NCBI GenBank assembly: GCA_030386875.1
Contig: CM059576.1
Coordinates: 13,148,058 to 13,212,057, forward strand
Length of the DNA: 64,000 nucleotides
Source: Morinoia aosen
Lineage: Eukaryota > Arthropoda > Malacostraca > Amphipoda > Talitridae
Direction of reading: 5' to 3'
Each line of letters starts with the position of its first letter. The first letter of the stretch is position 1. Below the pieces are notes generated by a model. The model was not told the DNA's origin. It did not search any database and saw nothing but the letters and a program-made list of their open reading frames with translations. Below, piece by piece: positions 45,766 through 57,118 of this stretch. A program made the translations under genes and the position numbers.

Positions 45766-46995
45766 CCTCGGAACCTCAGGTGGGAAAATTTGCGCTTGAG
45801 AATTTAATGAAGATGTTGGCTAATACTTGAGACACATGTTTGGTGTTCGCCTCATGCTGTTAGTTCCATGTTTACATTCCTATATTCATCAATACAACAA
45901 ACTCTGGGATTATCCTCCCTACACACACACTTGGTTCCCAGACGCAACATCAATAGGTCTGTCCATTCGCAGTTTGCTGCGTGCGACATTGCAGCTGTGA
46001 TGTTACATCGCATCAGAATGGGTGTCGATCTCGAACGCCTGGCAAAAATACGGTTAACGAAATTTCAAATGCAGGTAGCAAAATTAAATAGGTATGAGTT
46101 TCACTGTGACAAACACAATTTTACTGCACTTATGCAATATTTAAGTTGTTTGAAGTGTAACTTCAAGAGAACACTTTTTAGCGTTTAATTCTAATGGATT
46201 AAAAGTTAGTTTCAGCCTCCCTCACCAACAAAGATGTTCAAAGAGAAGAGAGATGAAGTCACAATTAGGTACAGAGTTTGGGGACCGCGGAATTTATGCA
46301 CAAGGTGTGTTCCCGCACAAAATTCCGGGCAAATAGAAAGTTAGTTGAGAAGGAAGGATTGGAAACGGATTAGATTATATGTTAGTTTAAGCCTCCCTAA
46401 CCGCTTCTTCTTCGCGTTGATTTAAACTCTTTCGCTTCATAAATACAAACGTACTTAGAGGTTATGCGCCCTGTACGCATACCTAAATCGTAAATACACC
46501 CTGATTTAATGCTCTTCTTGGGAGTTCACTTCGTAAAATCTACGTATTTCGCTTCTCCGTACGTAATCATGCAGTATTAGACGTCAACTACGAACGCCTT
46601 CCAAGAATATATTAATTTAGTTAGCAACTGCCAAACTTCGCGTGTCGTAAAATGAATTTCATCAATCCTGCCCAGATATACTGAATACTTGCCAAAATGT
46701 TGAAATTTGAAGGATACCTAAAATTGCAAATTATTTTTGCTTGATATTCTTCATTGATTGTTAGTTTCAGCCTCCCTAAGGTGTTCAGCCTAAGGTGTTC
46801 AAAGAGAATAAAGATGAATGCACCAGTAAGATTGGAGTTAGAGGAACGTGGAATCTATGCATAAGGTGTATTCCCGCACAGGAAGTTTACAGTTGAGAAG
46901 GAAGTTTATGAAACAAGATAAAAAAAGTTGAAGAATTAAGAAAGTCAGAGGTGCTGGGAACCAGGACAGCAGTGAAGCGTAAAAATGTAGATTAA

Positions 46996-47125
46996 CCCGC
47001 GAACTATAACTGGTCGCCTCATTTACCAGGCGACCTTACCATATTACGGTAAGTGAACAGGGAGCGGCAGAGTAACGCTGGTAAATTTTGACTACTTTTC
47101 TGAGGGATGCGCGACCGTGCGCGGG
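46996..47125. mobile_element. piggyBac-type MITE (130 bp)
   Basis: TTAA flanks both sides (46992-46995 and 47126-47129). The ends are CCCGCGAAC and its inverted match GCGCGGG (minus-strand reading CCCGCGCACGGTCGC). CCC-starting inverted ends plus TTAA target duplication are the piggyBac signature. The paralogous site in arm E1 (TTAATCTACC near 36940) has a single TTAA and no insert, so the empty site is visible in the window. No ORF. Confidence 0.88.
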
Positions 47126-47594
47126 TTAACAAACAAAAAATTGGATTTCAACAAAAAAACACCTACCTAACTCTCAGCTCGAGACCTTCACAAAGCTGCT
47201 GACCGACCTGCAGTCACGACCTCAAAATACATGAGTAAATAAAGGCACGATACGGTTTAATGTTTCCTATTCGCAACATTGCTCACTTCAATTGATTATA
47301 AATTTGAGCTGAATATTAACACGGCCACACGCGCACCATTCGGTAAATTGCTCATTCCCGCACCGGTATAAATGAATGGCATTTCATTTGTTTCGCAACC
47401 TTCATAAAAATAACTGAAATCATACGATGACAAGTGTATCGTGAAATTGTATTATTCATGTATCTTGGGAAAATATACGAATGTATTGGAACAGTGAAGT
47501 CGATTTCCCAATTCTGCTGCCTCAACCTAGCCTAACAACCGTTAACAACCGCGGTGAAAGTGTTGAACTTACCCGCAGAATTGAAGATTTCATC

Positions 47595-48919
47595 GGCAGC
47601 AACACAACACACGAGGTGTGGCAGCAATGGCTAGTTGCCACTAAAGTCTGCAGAGGCAGCAACACAACACACGAGGTGTGGCAGCAATAGCTAGTTGCCA
47701 CTAAAGTCTGCAGAGGCAGCAACACAACACACGAGGTGTGGCAGCAATAGCTAGTTGCCACTAAAGTCTGCAGAGGCAGCAACACAACACACAAGGTGTG
47801 GCAGCAATAGCTAGTTGCCACTTAAGTCTGCAGAGGCAGCAACACAACACACGAGGTGTGGCAGCAATAGCTAGTTGCCACTAAAGTCTGCAGAGGCAGC
47901 AACACAACACGTGAGGTGTGGCAGCAATAGCTAGTTGCCACTAAAGTCTGCAGAGGCAGCAACACAACACACGAGGTGTGGCAGCAATAGCTAGTTGCCA
48001 CTAAAGTCTGCAGAGGCAGCAACACAACACGCGAGGTGTGGCAGCAATAGCTAGTTGCCATAAAGTCTGCAGAGGCAGCAACACAACACACGAGGTGTGG
48101 CAGCAATAGCTAGTTGCCACTAAAGTCTGCAGAGGCAGCAACACAACACACGAGGTGTGGCAGCAATAGCTAGTTGCCACTAAAGTCTGCAGAGGCAGCA
48201 ACACAACACACGAGGTGTGGCAGCAATAGCTAGTTGCCACTAAAGTCTGCAGAGACAGCAACACAACACACGAGGTGTGGCAGCAATAGCTAGTTGCCAC
48301 TAAAGTCTGCAGAGGCAGAAGCACAACACACGAGGTGTGTCAGCAATAGCTAGTTGCCACTAAAGTCTGCAGAGGCAGCAACACAACACGCGAGGTGTGG
48401 CAGCAATAGCTGTTGCCACTAAAGTCTGCAGAGGCAGCAACAGAACACACGAGGTGTGGCAGCAATAGCTAGTTGCCACTAAAGTCTGCAGAGGCAGCAA
48501 CACAACACACGAGGTGTGGCAGCAATAGCTAGTTGCCACTAAAGTCTGCAGAGGCAGCAGCACAACACACGAGGTGTGTCAGCAATAGCTAGTTGCCACT
48601 AAAGTCTGCAGAGGCAGCAACACAACACGCGAGGTGTGGCAGCAATAGCTAGTTGCCACTAAAGTCTGCAGAGGCAGCAACACAACACACGAGGTGTGGC
48701 AGCAATAGCTAGTTGCCACTAAAGTCTGCAGAGGCAGCAGCACAACACACGAGGTGTGGCAGCAATAGCTAGTTGCCACTAAAGTCTGCAGAGGCAGCAA
48801 CACAACACGCGAGGTGTGGCAGCAATAGCTAGTTGCCACTAAAGTCTGAAGAGGCAGCAATACAACACACGAGGTGTGGCAGCAATAGCTAGTTGCCACT
48901 AAAGTCTGCAGAGGCAGCA
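47595..48919 (-). repeat. 60-bp minisatellite in E2 left arm (about 22 copies)
   Basis: Unit on the plus strand: GGCAGCAACACAACACACGA, GGTGTGGCAGCAATAGCTAG, TTGCCACTAAAGTCTGCAGA. Copies are nearly identical, with one-base length changes in two units (near 48060 and 48412). Because 60 is a multiple of three, long false reading frames with a 20-residue period arise on the minus strand. Confidence 0.97.
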
Positions 48920-51900
48920 AGGCGACAGTAAAACTGCGTTACTGCAAAATGCACTTGTGAGCACTGTTGTTCGTGCGGAAATATTAAACTTTGTTTGATA
49001 GCCAACATGTGTTTCAAGGCAGGGAATAATTAATTTTAGTTACGAATTATTTGACCACATGATGGAGTTAAGGATTAATCTGTTTTACGCATGGGAAATA
49101 CTAGAAATGATGATGCAAAATGTTAAGACCTGCACCTCAACCGCGACTTATACACCTGCCACGACAACAAACGAGTACTACTCCACAACCCCCTCTCCAC
49201 CACGGCAAGCCCAATTCCCCACGTCCAGTACATTAGATGCTCACTAACGTAACACCCACCCATACAAAGCCCGGACGGGTAGTTAACTTACACCACCCTC
49301 AAACTACATACAAAACCCTCCAACACCAGCACCACATGCGCAAAGCGCACCTTTATCAGTACCCTATCTATCCTTTTCCGTCTCACCTCTTCTCTCCCCG
49401 ACACGCTCTGTGTCAAACTCTTTTTCTGACTTTTACCATCGTTCATTCGATCAAGAGTTAAATATTAGATTTATATTAGGTCTTCAAACGTTGACTACGT
49501 ATGGTGACATATGTGCACCACTCAGTATATTGCTCATTTGCGTACCGGCATAAAAAAAAAGCATTTCATTTATTTCACTAGCTTTTGCACAGCTAAATAC
49601 TCAATTAATTGGAAGACGTTAGAATAGCGTTGATGATAGGATGCCATAGAAGTCGCTGTACTTATTCGGGCCCACAAGTAGCTTCACTCAAATGTGTCCA
49701 TTGTACCAGGCTGAGTAGTTCACTTTAATCCATTTCCATAACGATAGTCCCACAGAGTACGTCCCAATATTTCACTTCGTTAAATAGTTTGTCATGCTTT
49801 TCATCGCCCAAAGTTTAAATTTCTAATTTATTATCAACGTTTATTCTAACCAATTTTCTAGTAAGATTTATTTACAAGCTTACAGTAACTGATGATCTAA
49901 ATGTAAAGCATGTTCGCTGTGCAGTTTGGCAGGAATAACAAATGTACTTTGAGAAATTCACTCAAAATTCCAAGTGCAAAAATGTAATTGAGATTTTAGA
50001 TTTTAACGAGGATATTGGCTCAACGCTTGAGAAATGTGTTTCTTGCACGCCTCGTACTCCTACTTTTGTATATAAATTCCTTCAGTCATCAATACTAATT
50101 TACTCTGCGTATATGACTAGACATTAGCTAGGAGGTTACATCTCGAGCCTCCGTACATCAGATCGGACTTAAATGCTTGAAAACATGGCGCCAATCTAGA
50201 GCGCCTACCAAAAATCTATAAATTCGGATATTTTCGATGGTAGAGTTGGGCCCATTGAATTTCATTGTTGCCAACTCAAATTTACAACATACCTGGAAAA
50301 TACTACATCATTCAAGGGTAACTAAAAAAATTTAATTTTTCTCAGTTCCATTTTAAAGGAAAACAAGTAAGTTTAAGCCTCTTTACATCAACAAAAATAT
50401 TCAAAGAGAGGAAGTTTAAAGGCACCGTTGAGTTGGGGTTAGATGAACTCGGAATCTATGTACAAAGTGTGTTCCCGCAAATTATCCAGCACGCTTAGCA
50501 ACAGTTAGTTGAGAAAGAATGTTATATGCCATGAATGTATTGAATAAGAAAGTCAGAAGTACTGGAGACCAGGACAGCAGTGAAACAAATCACATGCTGC
50601 ATAACAAAACAAAAAATTGTATTTCAACAGAAGAAAACCTACCTAACTCTCAGCTCGGGACCTCACATATTACTCCAGGGAGTGCTAATTCCTGCAGTGC
50701 TAATGTAGATAGAGTTTACAGTTAATTACGGGAAACATTGGGTGAAAAAGTGAAGAAATATTGTTAGGCTATTCCCATGCAATTCCGACAAAATTTTGTT
50801 TCGACACAAACTTTGTTTCGACTCAGGGGGACACAACTATTGTATCTATGGGAATTAGCGCTCCCAGGGGGACTATGTGTAGGCCCGAGATATAGGTTAG
50901 GTTGGCTTTTTTTGTTGTAATAGAATAGGTTTTGTTTTGTAACGGTTCACCTTTTTTCGATTCACTGCTGTCCTGTTTTTCACCACTTATTACTTTCTTC
51001 TTCAACTTTGATCATGTTTCATGAATTTCTTTTTTAGCTTACTGTTTCTATGCACCTTGTGCATAGATTCCGCGTTCCCTCAACTCCATACTAAATGGTG
51101 CCTTCATCCTTCCTCTCTTGGAACATCTTTGTCGTGGTTAAGGGAGGCTAAAACTTTCTTATATAATAAAAATAATAATCACGAGCGTTTGTAATTTCAC
51201 TAGGACGGGTAACAACTGAGTGTAAACGACGGTACGACCAAGCATTGAAATTGTTAAGGAGTTGCAGCGTTTCTGGAAACTTTGAGTGACATATTATTAC
51301 AATATTTTGTCACCAATTAATTTTGCAATTCCATTTTGCTGGTGTAAGGAGATTTTTGAGCTTCATTGCTGTCCTGGTTTCCAGCCCCTCTGACTTTCTT
51401 CTTCATGTTATATCCTGTTTTGTAAACTTCCTTCTCAACTTACTGTTTCTGTGTGCACGAGACCCTGAGCGGGAATACACCTTATGCATAGATTCTACGT
51501 TCCTCTAACTCCAATCTTACTGGTGCCTTCATCTTTTGTTTTTAGAACATCTTTGGTGCGGTAAGAGAGGCTCATACTGTCAGGTTTTGGACGCAAAATC
51601 TTGCCGTTTTAGTTACCCTCAAAACTGAATAATTAGACATTGGTGCAGTACAAAAGGGTTGGCGTACTGAAAAGTGTAGGAGCTCTGCGAGACAATCCAA
51701 TGTAGGTAACTCATAGTTATACATTTTTGAAGGCGTCTAAGTAATTGGCGCCTCATAAGGAATGCTATGTAGGAATTGAACTTATGGATCTTATCAAGCT
51801 CATGTCCTTCGAAAAAAAAACAGTATATTTCCAATATAGATGGTACAAAAGTACCATCATTGGCTTTTAAAATCTCTTAAAATTATTACACTTAGATGAT

Positions 51901-52194
51901 ACACACACACACGAGTATTGTAAAACTCGTGTCACTAGTCGAAAAAAATGATTGAGGGCAATGTACTCCTAATCTTGCTTAATCTACATTTGATAATACA
52001 TGTAATAAAATTATAAGAGATAACACAATTTCATGGACGATGCATTTTCATTGTGGGGTGTAAACACTTTTGACAGTTTACATGTACATGACATAAAACT
52101 TCGCAATTCTTGACGCCAGGAAATAATACATGAATCGCTTGTTTCGGCCAATGTTCGAAAGTGTCATTTTAAGGAAGCATGGAAAAAAAACATA

Positions 52195-52290
52195 TATAAA
52201 TATACATCCGTATATAAATATATTCATACATATATATACACGTATATATACATATATACATACACATGTATACACGTACACATAAGCATG
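52195..52290. repeat. TA/CATA-rich simple repeat in left arm
   Basis: Imperfect (TATA)n and (CATA)n run mirrored at 60080-60205 in the right arm with small length differences. A second CA/TA-rich run lies at 52525-52700, mirrored at 59680-59850. Confidence 0.85.
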
Positions 52291-52379
52291 AGGACCAAGA
52301 AGATTATAAGTTTTGTATTTCTGATCCAACAATTTTAACATAGCGGTCATTAGTTATTAATCATTTTATTTAAACAAAA

Positions 52380-53150
52380 AATGGATGATCGCACAACAAA
52401 TGTATAGTTTTTACATGAATGCTTTACAATAATTAAGAGATGACAAGTTAGGTAATGTTACAAGTTGAGAGTGAATAGAAAAAAGACCATTATCTCTAGT
52501 AAAATGCTAGTTGTCAGTCTAGTACATACATGTGTGCACATATACATGTAAATATATACACATACACATGCACGCACATACACCAAACTCGTAAGGATAC
52601 ACAAATGCATTTCTATGCAACGAGGCAATACATACGCATTCTATTTAGTGTCATACGCATAGCGTGCACACGTACACATATACACAAGTAAGCATGTGCG
52701 CGAATATCAATGTAAACTAGTCAGTATAAACCAGAAATTCTAATCGAAGGAAACGGAGAAAATATCTTTTATTATGACATGATTTTTATAAAATTTCGTA
52801 CTAAAAATAGTGGCACAAAACAGTCTACCTAAGTCTGATGCATGAAAACGATTGTGGGACGTGAATGAGAAATAAAACATTAATGTCCTATAAAGGTTTC
52901 ATATTAGAAAAAAAATCACATTATCTTTGAAATATGGCGCAAATTGTCGGCAATTGATTAACAAACATAGGTATCTCATTATTATAAGCATATAACTATA
53001 AGCATAATGCTGCAGTATAAATGGATGATGACACAACGAATTTATAGCTTTTTTTACATGGATGCTTTACAATTTCATATTAGAAAAAAATCACATTATC
53101 TTTGTAATATGGTGCAGAATGTCTGCATTTGATAAACACACACACATAGG
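52380..53150. repeat. Internal duplication in the inner arm
   Basis: ATGGATGATCGCACAACAAA with TTACATGAATGCTTTACAAT (52381-52430) recurs as ATGGATGATGACACAACGAA with TTACATGGATGCTTTACAAT (53021-53072). The block TTTCATATTAGAAAAAAA with TCACATTATCTTTG occurs at 52898 and 53073. Both are also present, inverted, in the right arm, so they predate the arm duplication. Confidence 0.8.
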
Positions 53151-53324
53151 TACCATGACGGTCTAGTTTGATGCTTGCACAAAAATGGAGAGGAATGACA
53201 TAAAATGCGACCTTCGACTGGTTTATCTACGCTAGTGCACTCAGGTGTACGTTCACATATGCGCACCCATATGCCTACATACACCTATATCCGTACACAC
53301 ATATTCAAGTAAACATGTTTGCAA

Positions 53325-54540
53325 ATGGCAGCGTACGAAAAGCTCAGTAAAAAGCGCAAAGAACCAGCCATAAAGCGGAGAGGCAGACCTAATAAATCCG
53401 CCCCTGTAAATCCACCAGTTCAAGGTCCTCGAACACTCAAAACGAAAAATGCTTCTCGGACGTTCGTGAAGTCTGATATAAGCAAGTGTTTCTCAGCCCC
53501 TGAAGCATCACTAATGACTGAAAAATCAGAGTCATCTGACACGGGCGAAAATCTCTCAGGCGCTGCTTGTAATAATTCAGCTCCCAGTAATAATTCATCT
53601 TCTCAAGTTCTGAAACCTGCCACGGGCACACCCGAAGGGAGTTCAAGAAATTACGTACAAGCAGCACTCGACTCGCAACCCCCACGCTTTGGACTGTGTC
53701 CGAGAAGATTCATCGTCCACAAAGCCGAGAATCTTTAGTAAAGAAGATACCGCGTCACCGTCGGAATCTGCCACAGCACTGCGAGCTCCTTCGTCTCGCC
53801 GAAACGATTGCGTCATGGCGACGTCGCCCCTGCCCTGCGTCGCTGAGAAAGCTCAAAATCGTTCACCGCCGACGGAAACACCAATGTCATCGTTAGAACG
53901 CGATAAAATTTTTGATGTGTGCAACGAGTCAGAAAGTAAACGGGGTAATTTTAATTATAATTTTAATGATAAATTGTGTGTAGACCTTTCAGGTGGCGAA
54001 GTTATGTTTGAAAATGCATACGAAGCAGCTAATACTGGCAGTAAAATACCTCAGAGCGTAAACTACGAGGATGACGCAAGATTTTCACTGGAGAACAATA
54101 CAAGCAGACCTGTTACCGCTTTTGAGGGGTACTTACATCCTCTCCAAATGACCAGTTCCCAAACTATTCTCGAAATAAATAACACGCTGTCTCTTACAGC
54201 TGCATTTCTCAATAAAGCTTTGAGACAAAATCGTCCCCCAAGCCCAGCGTCAATTTTTTCCACTGTATCAAATATTCAAATGATTACAGAACAGCTTTTC
54301 GCTTTAAATTATTGGATCAGCGCTCATGATTTTACGCCGGTGGTAGCTGCGAGTAACCATCCTTATGCGAAATCCCCTTTAGACACTTTTCTCGTTGGAG
54401 ACAATAGTCTCACAAAATCAACAGAGATGACATTGATAGCGCGTGCAGGATTCAGACCATAACTTCGGAACGTCCAAATGATCTCTATGATGAGATTGAA
54501 CGCGCACCTCCTTTCAGGAACTATATAATTAGTTTCAAAG
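53325..54540 (+). pseudogene. Core ORF, N-terminal part (AT-hook-like, disordered)
   Basis: The first ATG (53325) lies 11 bases inside the left arm. An in-frame TAA at 53310 shows that the frame cannot start farther left. The product begins MAAYEKLSKKRKEP and has a basic AT-hook-like KRRGRPNK at residues 17-24, then a long serine/asparagine-rich stretch. Coding shifts to the next frame around 53690-53738 and runs to 54462, then back near 54440-54470. The later part (LPLQMTSSQTILEINNTL to LFALNYWISAHDFTP) looks helical and globular. I do not recognise it, but its place before the endonuclease corresponds to ORF1 or an ORF1-like N-terminus of a LINE. Confidence 0.6.
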
Positions 54541-54542
54541 GT

Positions 54543-55922
54543 TTGAGCCTCTCGTCCCAAAATCTCACGAAGTTAAAAAATCTTATCATGACAAAGAATC
54601 TTCTTTCTCGTATTCATGTGGTGAGTGCCTGCAGTGGGCAGCAATTGTACATGGCATCGAGCCTGTGCAGAAAAATTGGTCTTAAACTGATTCCGCTGCG
54701 AGCAAATGTAAAAACCGTTACTGTTAATGAAGCTTACAACAACGTCCGCACTTGGCCTGTTACGCGAGAAGACACGCATCATTTTCTTCAACAAATTGCT
54801 CTAAGATCACCTTTGAGACTAACTTCACATTTTATCTCCTGTGTCAGAAACTCCCATGACCTGAATGAAGAAATTGAATACTCTAATGATTATGCAAAAC
54901 AGCAAAATGAGTTGAATGATTGTTCTAAGTTGACAGCCTTTCCACGTGAAACCTCCAGGAGCATAAACCGATGTTTGCCTTCATATAAGAAACTCTCTCC
55001 CCCCCTCCCCTCCCGATGTTTGCCCTCATATAACAAGCCCTCTCCTGCATCTGCCACAAACAATTGCGGAGTGCCCACAAAAAATAGGTTTTCATTGCTA
55101 TCCAATGCTGATGCAGAGGATGAAAAGCCCCTCTTAGACACGAGTATGAATCAGCATCCAATCACATACTCGGAAGCAGTGAAATCAACAGGAAGAGAGA
55201 AATCGCTGCAAAATTGCAGTCGACAATCGATGGAAAATCCACTACCCAACTGTGTTCTTAATCATCACCAGAAAAATAGATTTGACACGAGCATTTCTCA
55301 GTTCCATGCAAATCCCCTTACAAGAAATCACCACAGCCCGCCCTTTCAGAGCCAGAAAAACGTAAATTCCCCACACCCCTCAGAACCTCTTAATGATGTA
55401 AAAAATACGAAGAAAAACGTCTCCAGCCCCATTTGTGAACGCATGAATTCCACAATGGATGAATTGAAACGATCATGGAACATAAAACTGATTCCCACCA
55501 AAGCCGATGGACACTGCCTCCTCCATGCAGTAGCTCATCTACTTACAAAACAACCAGCATCAAATTGGAATTACAATTCCCTAAAGGCTGTAATCAAAAC
55601 GGAGAGTAAAGCAAACAACAGCACATACGCTAATTTTTTTTACAAGAACAGTGGAGACATGCAAAACCTCATAGATAATTACATTGACGACAAACATTTT
55701 GATCAAGCTGCTGTAGACCTTATACCACTAATCATTTCAAATGTGACAGGCCAAAAACTTCTCATCCTGGATGAACAGGATCATTGTGTTTTGAAAATAT
55801 CAGTCAATCCCATTTCAGAGTTATCAAATAATAACCCTCCACTACTGCTCCATCGTAAAAGCGATCACTACAGTGCTCTTGTCACACAAGGCAAAAATCA
55901 GATCGGGATCACCTCATCTTGA
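54543..55922 (+). pseudogene. Core ORF, middle part with OTU-type cysteine protease
   Basis: Open for 459 codons. The first 110 residues (SRIHVVSACSGQQLYMASSL, then VTREDTHHFLQQIALRS) form a folded-looking region of unknown type. A low-complexity linker with a tandem pair RCLPSYKK/RCLPSYNK follows. Residues about 310-455 match the OTU family: KADGHCLLHAVAHLL places Asp322 and Cys325 in the D-G-x-C catalytic motif, and HRKSDHYSAL places His442 as the second catalytic residue. Length (about 140 residues) and spacing fit OTU domains, which cleave ubiquitin-like chains or process polyproteins. The TGA at 55920-55922 is followed in the same frame by sequence leading into the endonuclease, so OTU and endonuclease may once have been one protein. 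Confidence 0.8.
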
Positions 55923-57116
55923 CAGAGTGCCGCTGCCCAGCCAAAAAATAGACTTTCTTACATAGCAGATGCTGGGCCAAACACCCTGGGCAACTTAGAC
56001 AAAATCGATAAATCCCCTGAACGATCCCATCGAGATAGTAACTTTGCTACCTTTAAAAAGCGTGTTAATATAGGTAAAATCAAAATTAAGCATATAAATG
56101 CTCGAAGCCTGAATGTTTAATTGGATGAAATCAGAGTAATGTTGGTCACTGAAGAAATTGACATTTTGTGTGTCTCAGAAACATGGTTTGATTCACGAAC
56201 CCAAAGTTCATTTTTTAACATTCCTGATTACGTGTTGTACCGCTACGATGGCGCTAAAACCAGCCGAGGTAGTGGATCTTGTATCTTTGTGAAAGAAATG
56301 TACTCAACATCTTCACTATTAGCGAATAAAGTTTGCGAAGGCATTGAAATGGTTTGGTTAGAAGTGCAAATAAATAAACACAAATCAATCATCGTTGGCA
56401 GCCTTTACCGGCACCCATCGTCTCCCCTAAATCTAACACTAGATTTCATTGAGGAAACCTTCAAAGAAATCCTTCAGGCAAAAAAATCATTCTTTGCTTT
56501 CGGAGATTTTAACGTTGACCTAACGGACAAAAACAATCAGCTAAGCAAACTATTGTATAAACTAAGCCTATCACAAATGGTCAAAGAACCGACTCGCATC
56601 ACTAAAGTCTCTGCAACTCTCCTCGATCTAGCAATCACAAATAATCCCACCGCAATACTTAGTACAGTAATATCACCTTCTATTTCCGATCACCACTCTA
56701 TAGAATGTGAAATTAATATTGCAAAGGAAAGACAAAAATTCCGCTTAATGACCTATCGCTCGAAAAGGCACTATTCAGCAGAACTATTTCAAGGAAAACT
56801 ACTCGATAGGTCCACCGAATTCCAGAAAATGAAGCAATCTGACGATGTTGACATTCAAGTGTCAATCTTCAACGAAAACTTCACAGCAGCTCTCGACGAA
56901 TGTGCACCTTACGTCACCAAAAAAACCAAGCCAAAACGGACTGTTTGGATTACTGACGAAGTGAAAGAGATGAGCAGAATAAAGAAAGCAAACTTGCGAG
57001 AGTACAAAAAAAAAATAGGTCAAACAGTACCTTATACAAGAGATATAAAGAACATGAGAAAATTCTTCGAAAGAAAATCACTGAAGCGAAACAAACTCAC
57101 TTCCACCAGGCACTGA
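55923..57116 (+). pseudogene. Apurinic-type (EEP) endonuclease of the core LINE
   Basis: Same frame as the OTU part. After a 50-codon linker the domain starts IKIKHINARSLNV, is cut by a TAA at 56118-56120, and continues LDEIRVML. Counting from 56121, the catalytic landmarks are ILCVSETWF (Glu20), GSLYRHP (Tyr96), FGDFNVDL (Asp129, Asn131), LLDLAIT (about 168-172) and SISDHHSIE (Asp190, His191). These are all the key residues of a LINE endonuclease that nicks target DNA. The linker to RT begins after residue 220 and is broken by a frameshift near 57050-57090, so the frame closes at 57116. Confidence 0.88.
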
Positions 57117-57118
57117 TA

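Larger units (their letters stand above)
37011..46754. other. Mosaic of S modules and small elements between the arms
   Basis: Almost no coding sequence. S modules in forward orientation start near 39023, 41692, 42528, 45057 and 46206, and reverse ones end near 38010, 40000, 40572, 41365 and 43709. Pieces of arm sequence recur at 37080-37340 and 45490-45690 (same orientation as each other) and at 37600-37745 (like 49600-49680). Between them lie two SINEs, a PLE relic, a mariner-like end and a 24-bp minisatellite, listed separately. The remainder is unassigned AT-rich DNA. Confidence 0.65.
46755..53335 (-). mobile_element. Composite fold-back element E2, left arm
   Basis: Complementary to the right arm: 49180-53335 pairs with 59043-63888 by order and near-identity, about 97% in the innermost 320 bp. 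The inner end is GGCAGCGTA at 53335, exactly mirrored by TACGCTGCC from 59043. Outside 49180 it continues in the order of arm E1 (60-bp array, CCGCGGTGAAAG block, palindrome-free GACCGACCTGCAGTC block, S module), which is why the outer end is put near 46755. That border is approximate. Embedded are S modules, TA/CA-rich repeats and a MITE. Short frames inside it are not convincing genes. Confidence 0.8.

Noticed and set aside
47595-48919. Regular repeats resembling a CRISPR array
   Set aside because: The 60-bp units are contiguous with no variable spacers, and the context is eukaryotic transposon DNA. It is a minisatellite.
47522-48920. Long minus-strand ORFs with a 20-residue period (LLPLQTLVATSYCCHTSCVV type)
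   Set aside because: They arise because the 60-bp unit lacks stops in one frame; the same occurs in the 48-bp array. No start context, no homology.
52078-52350. Minus-strand ORF rich in Tyr/Val/Ile in the left arm
   Set aside because: Translation of the TA/CATA-rich simple repeat.
53437-53685. Minus-strand ORFs in the E2 core
   Set aside because: Overlap the coding plus strand and show no motif.
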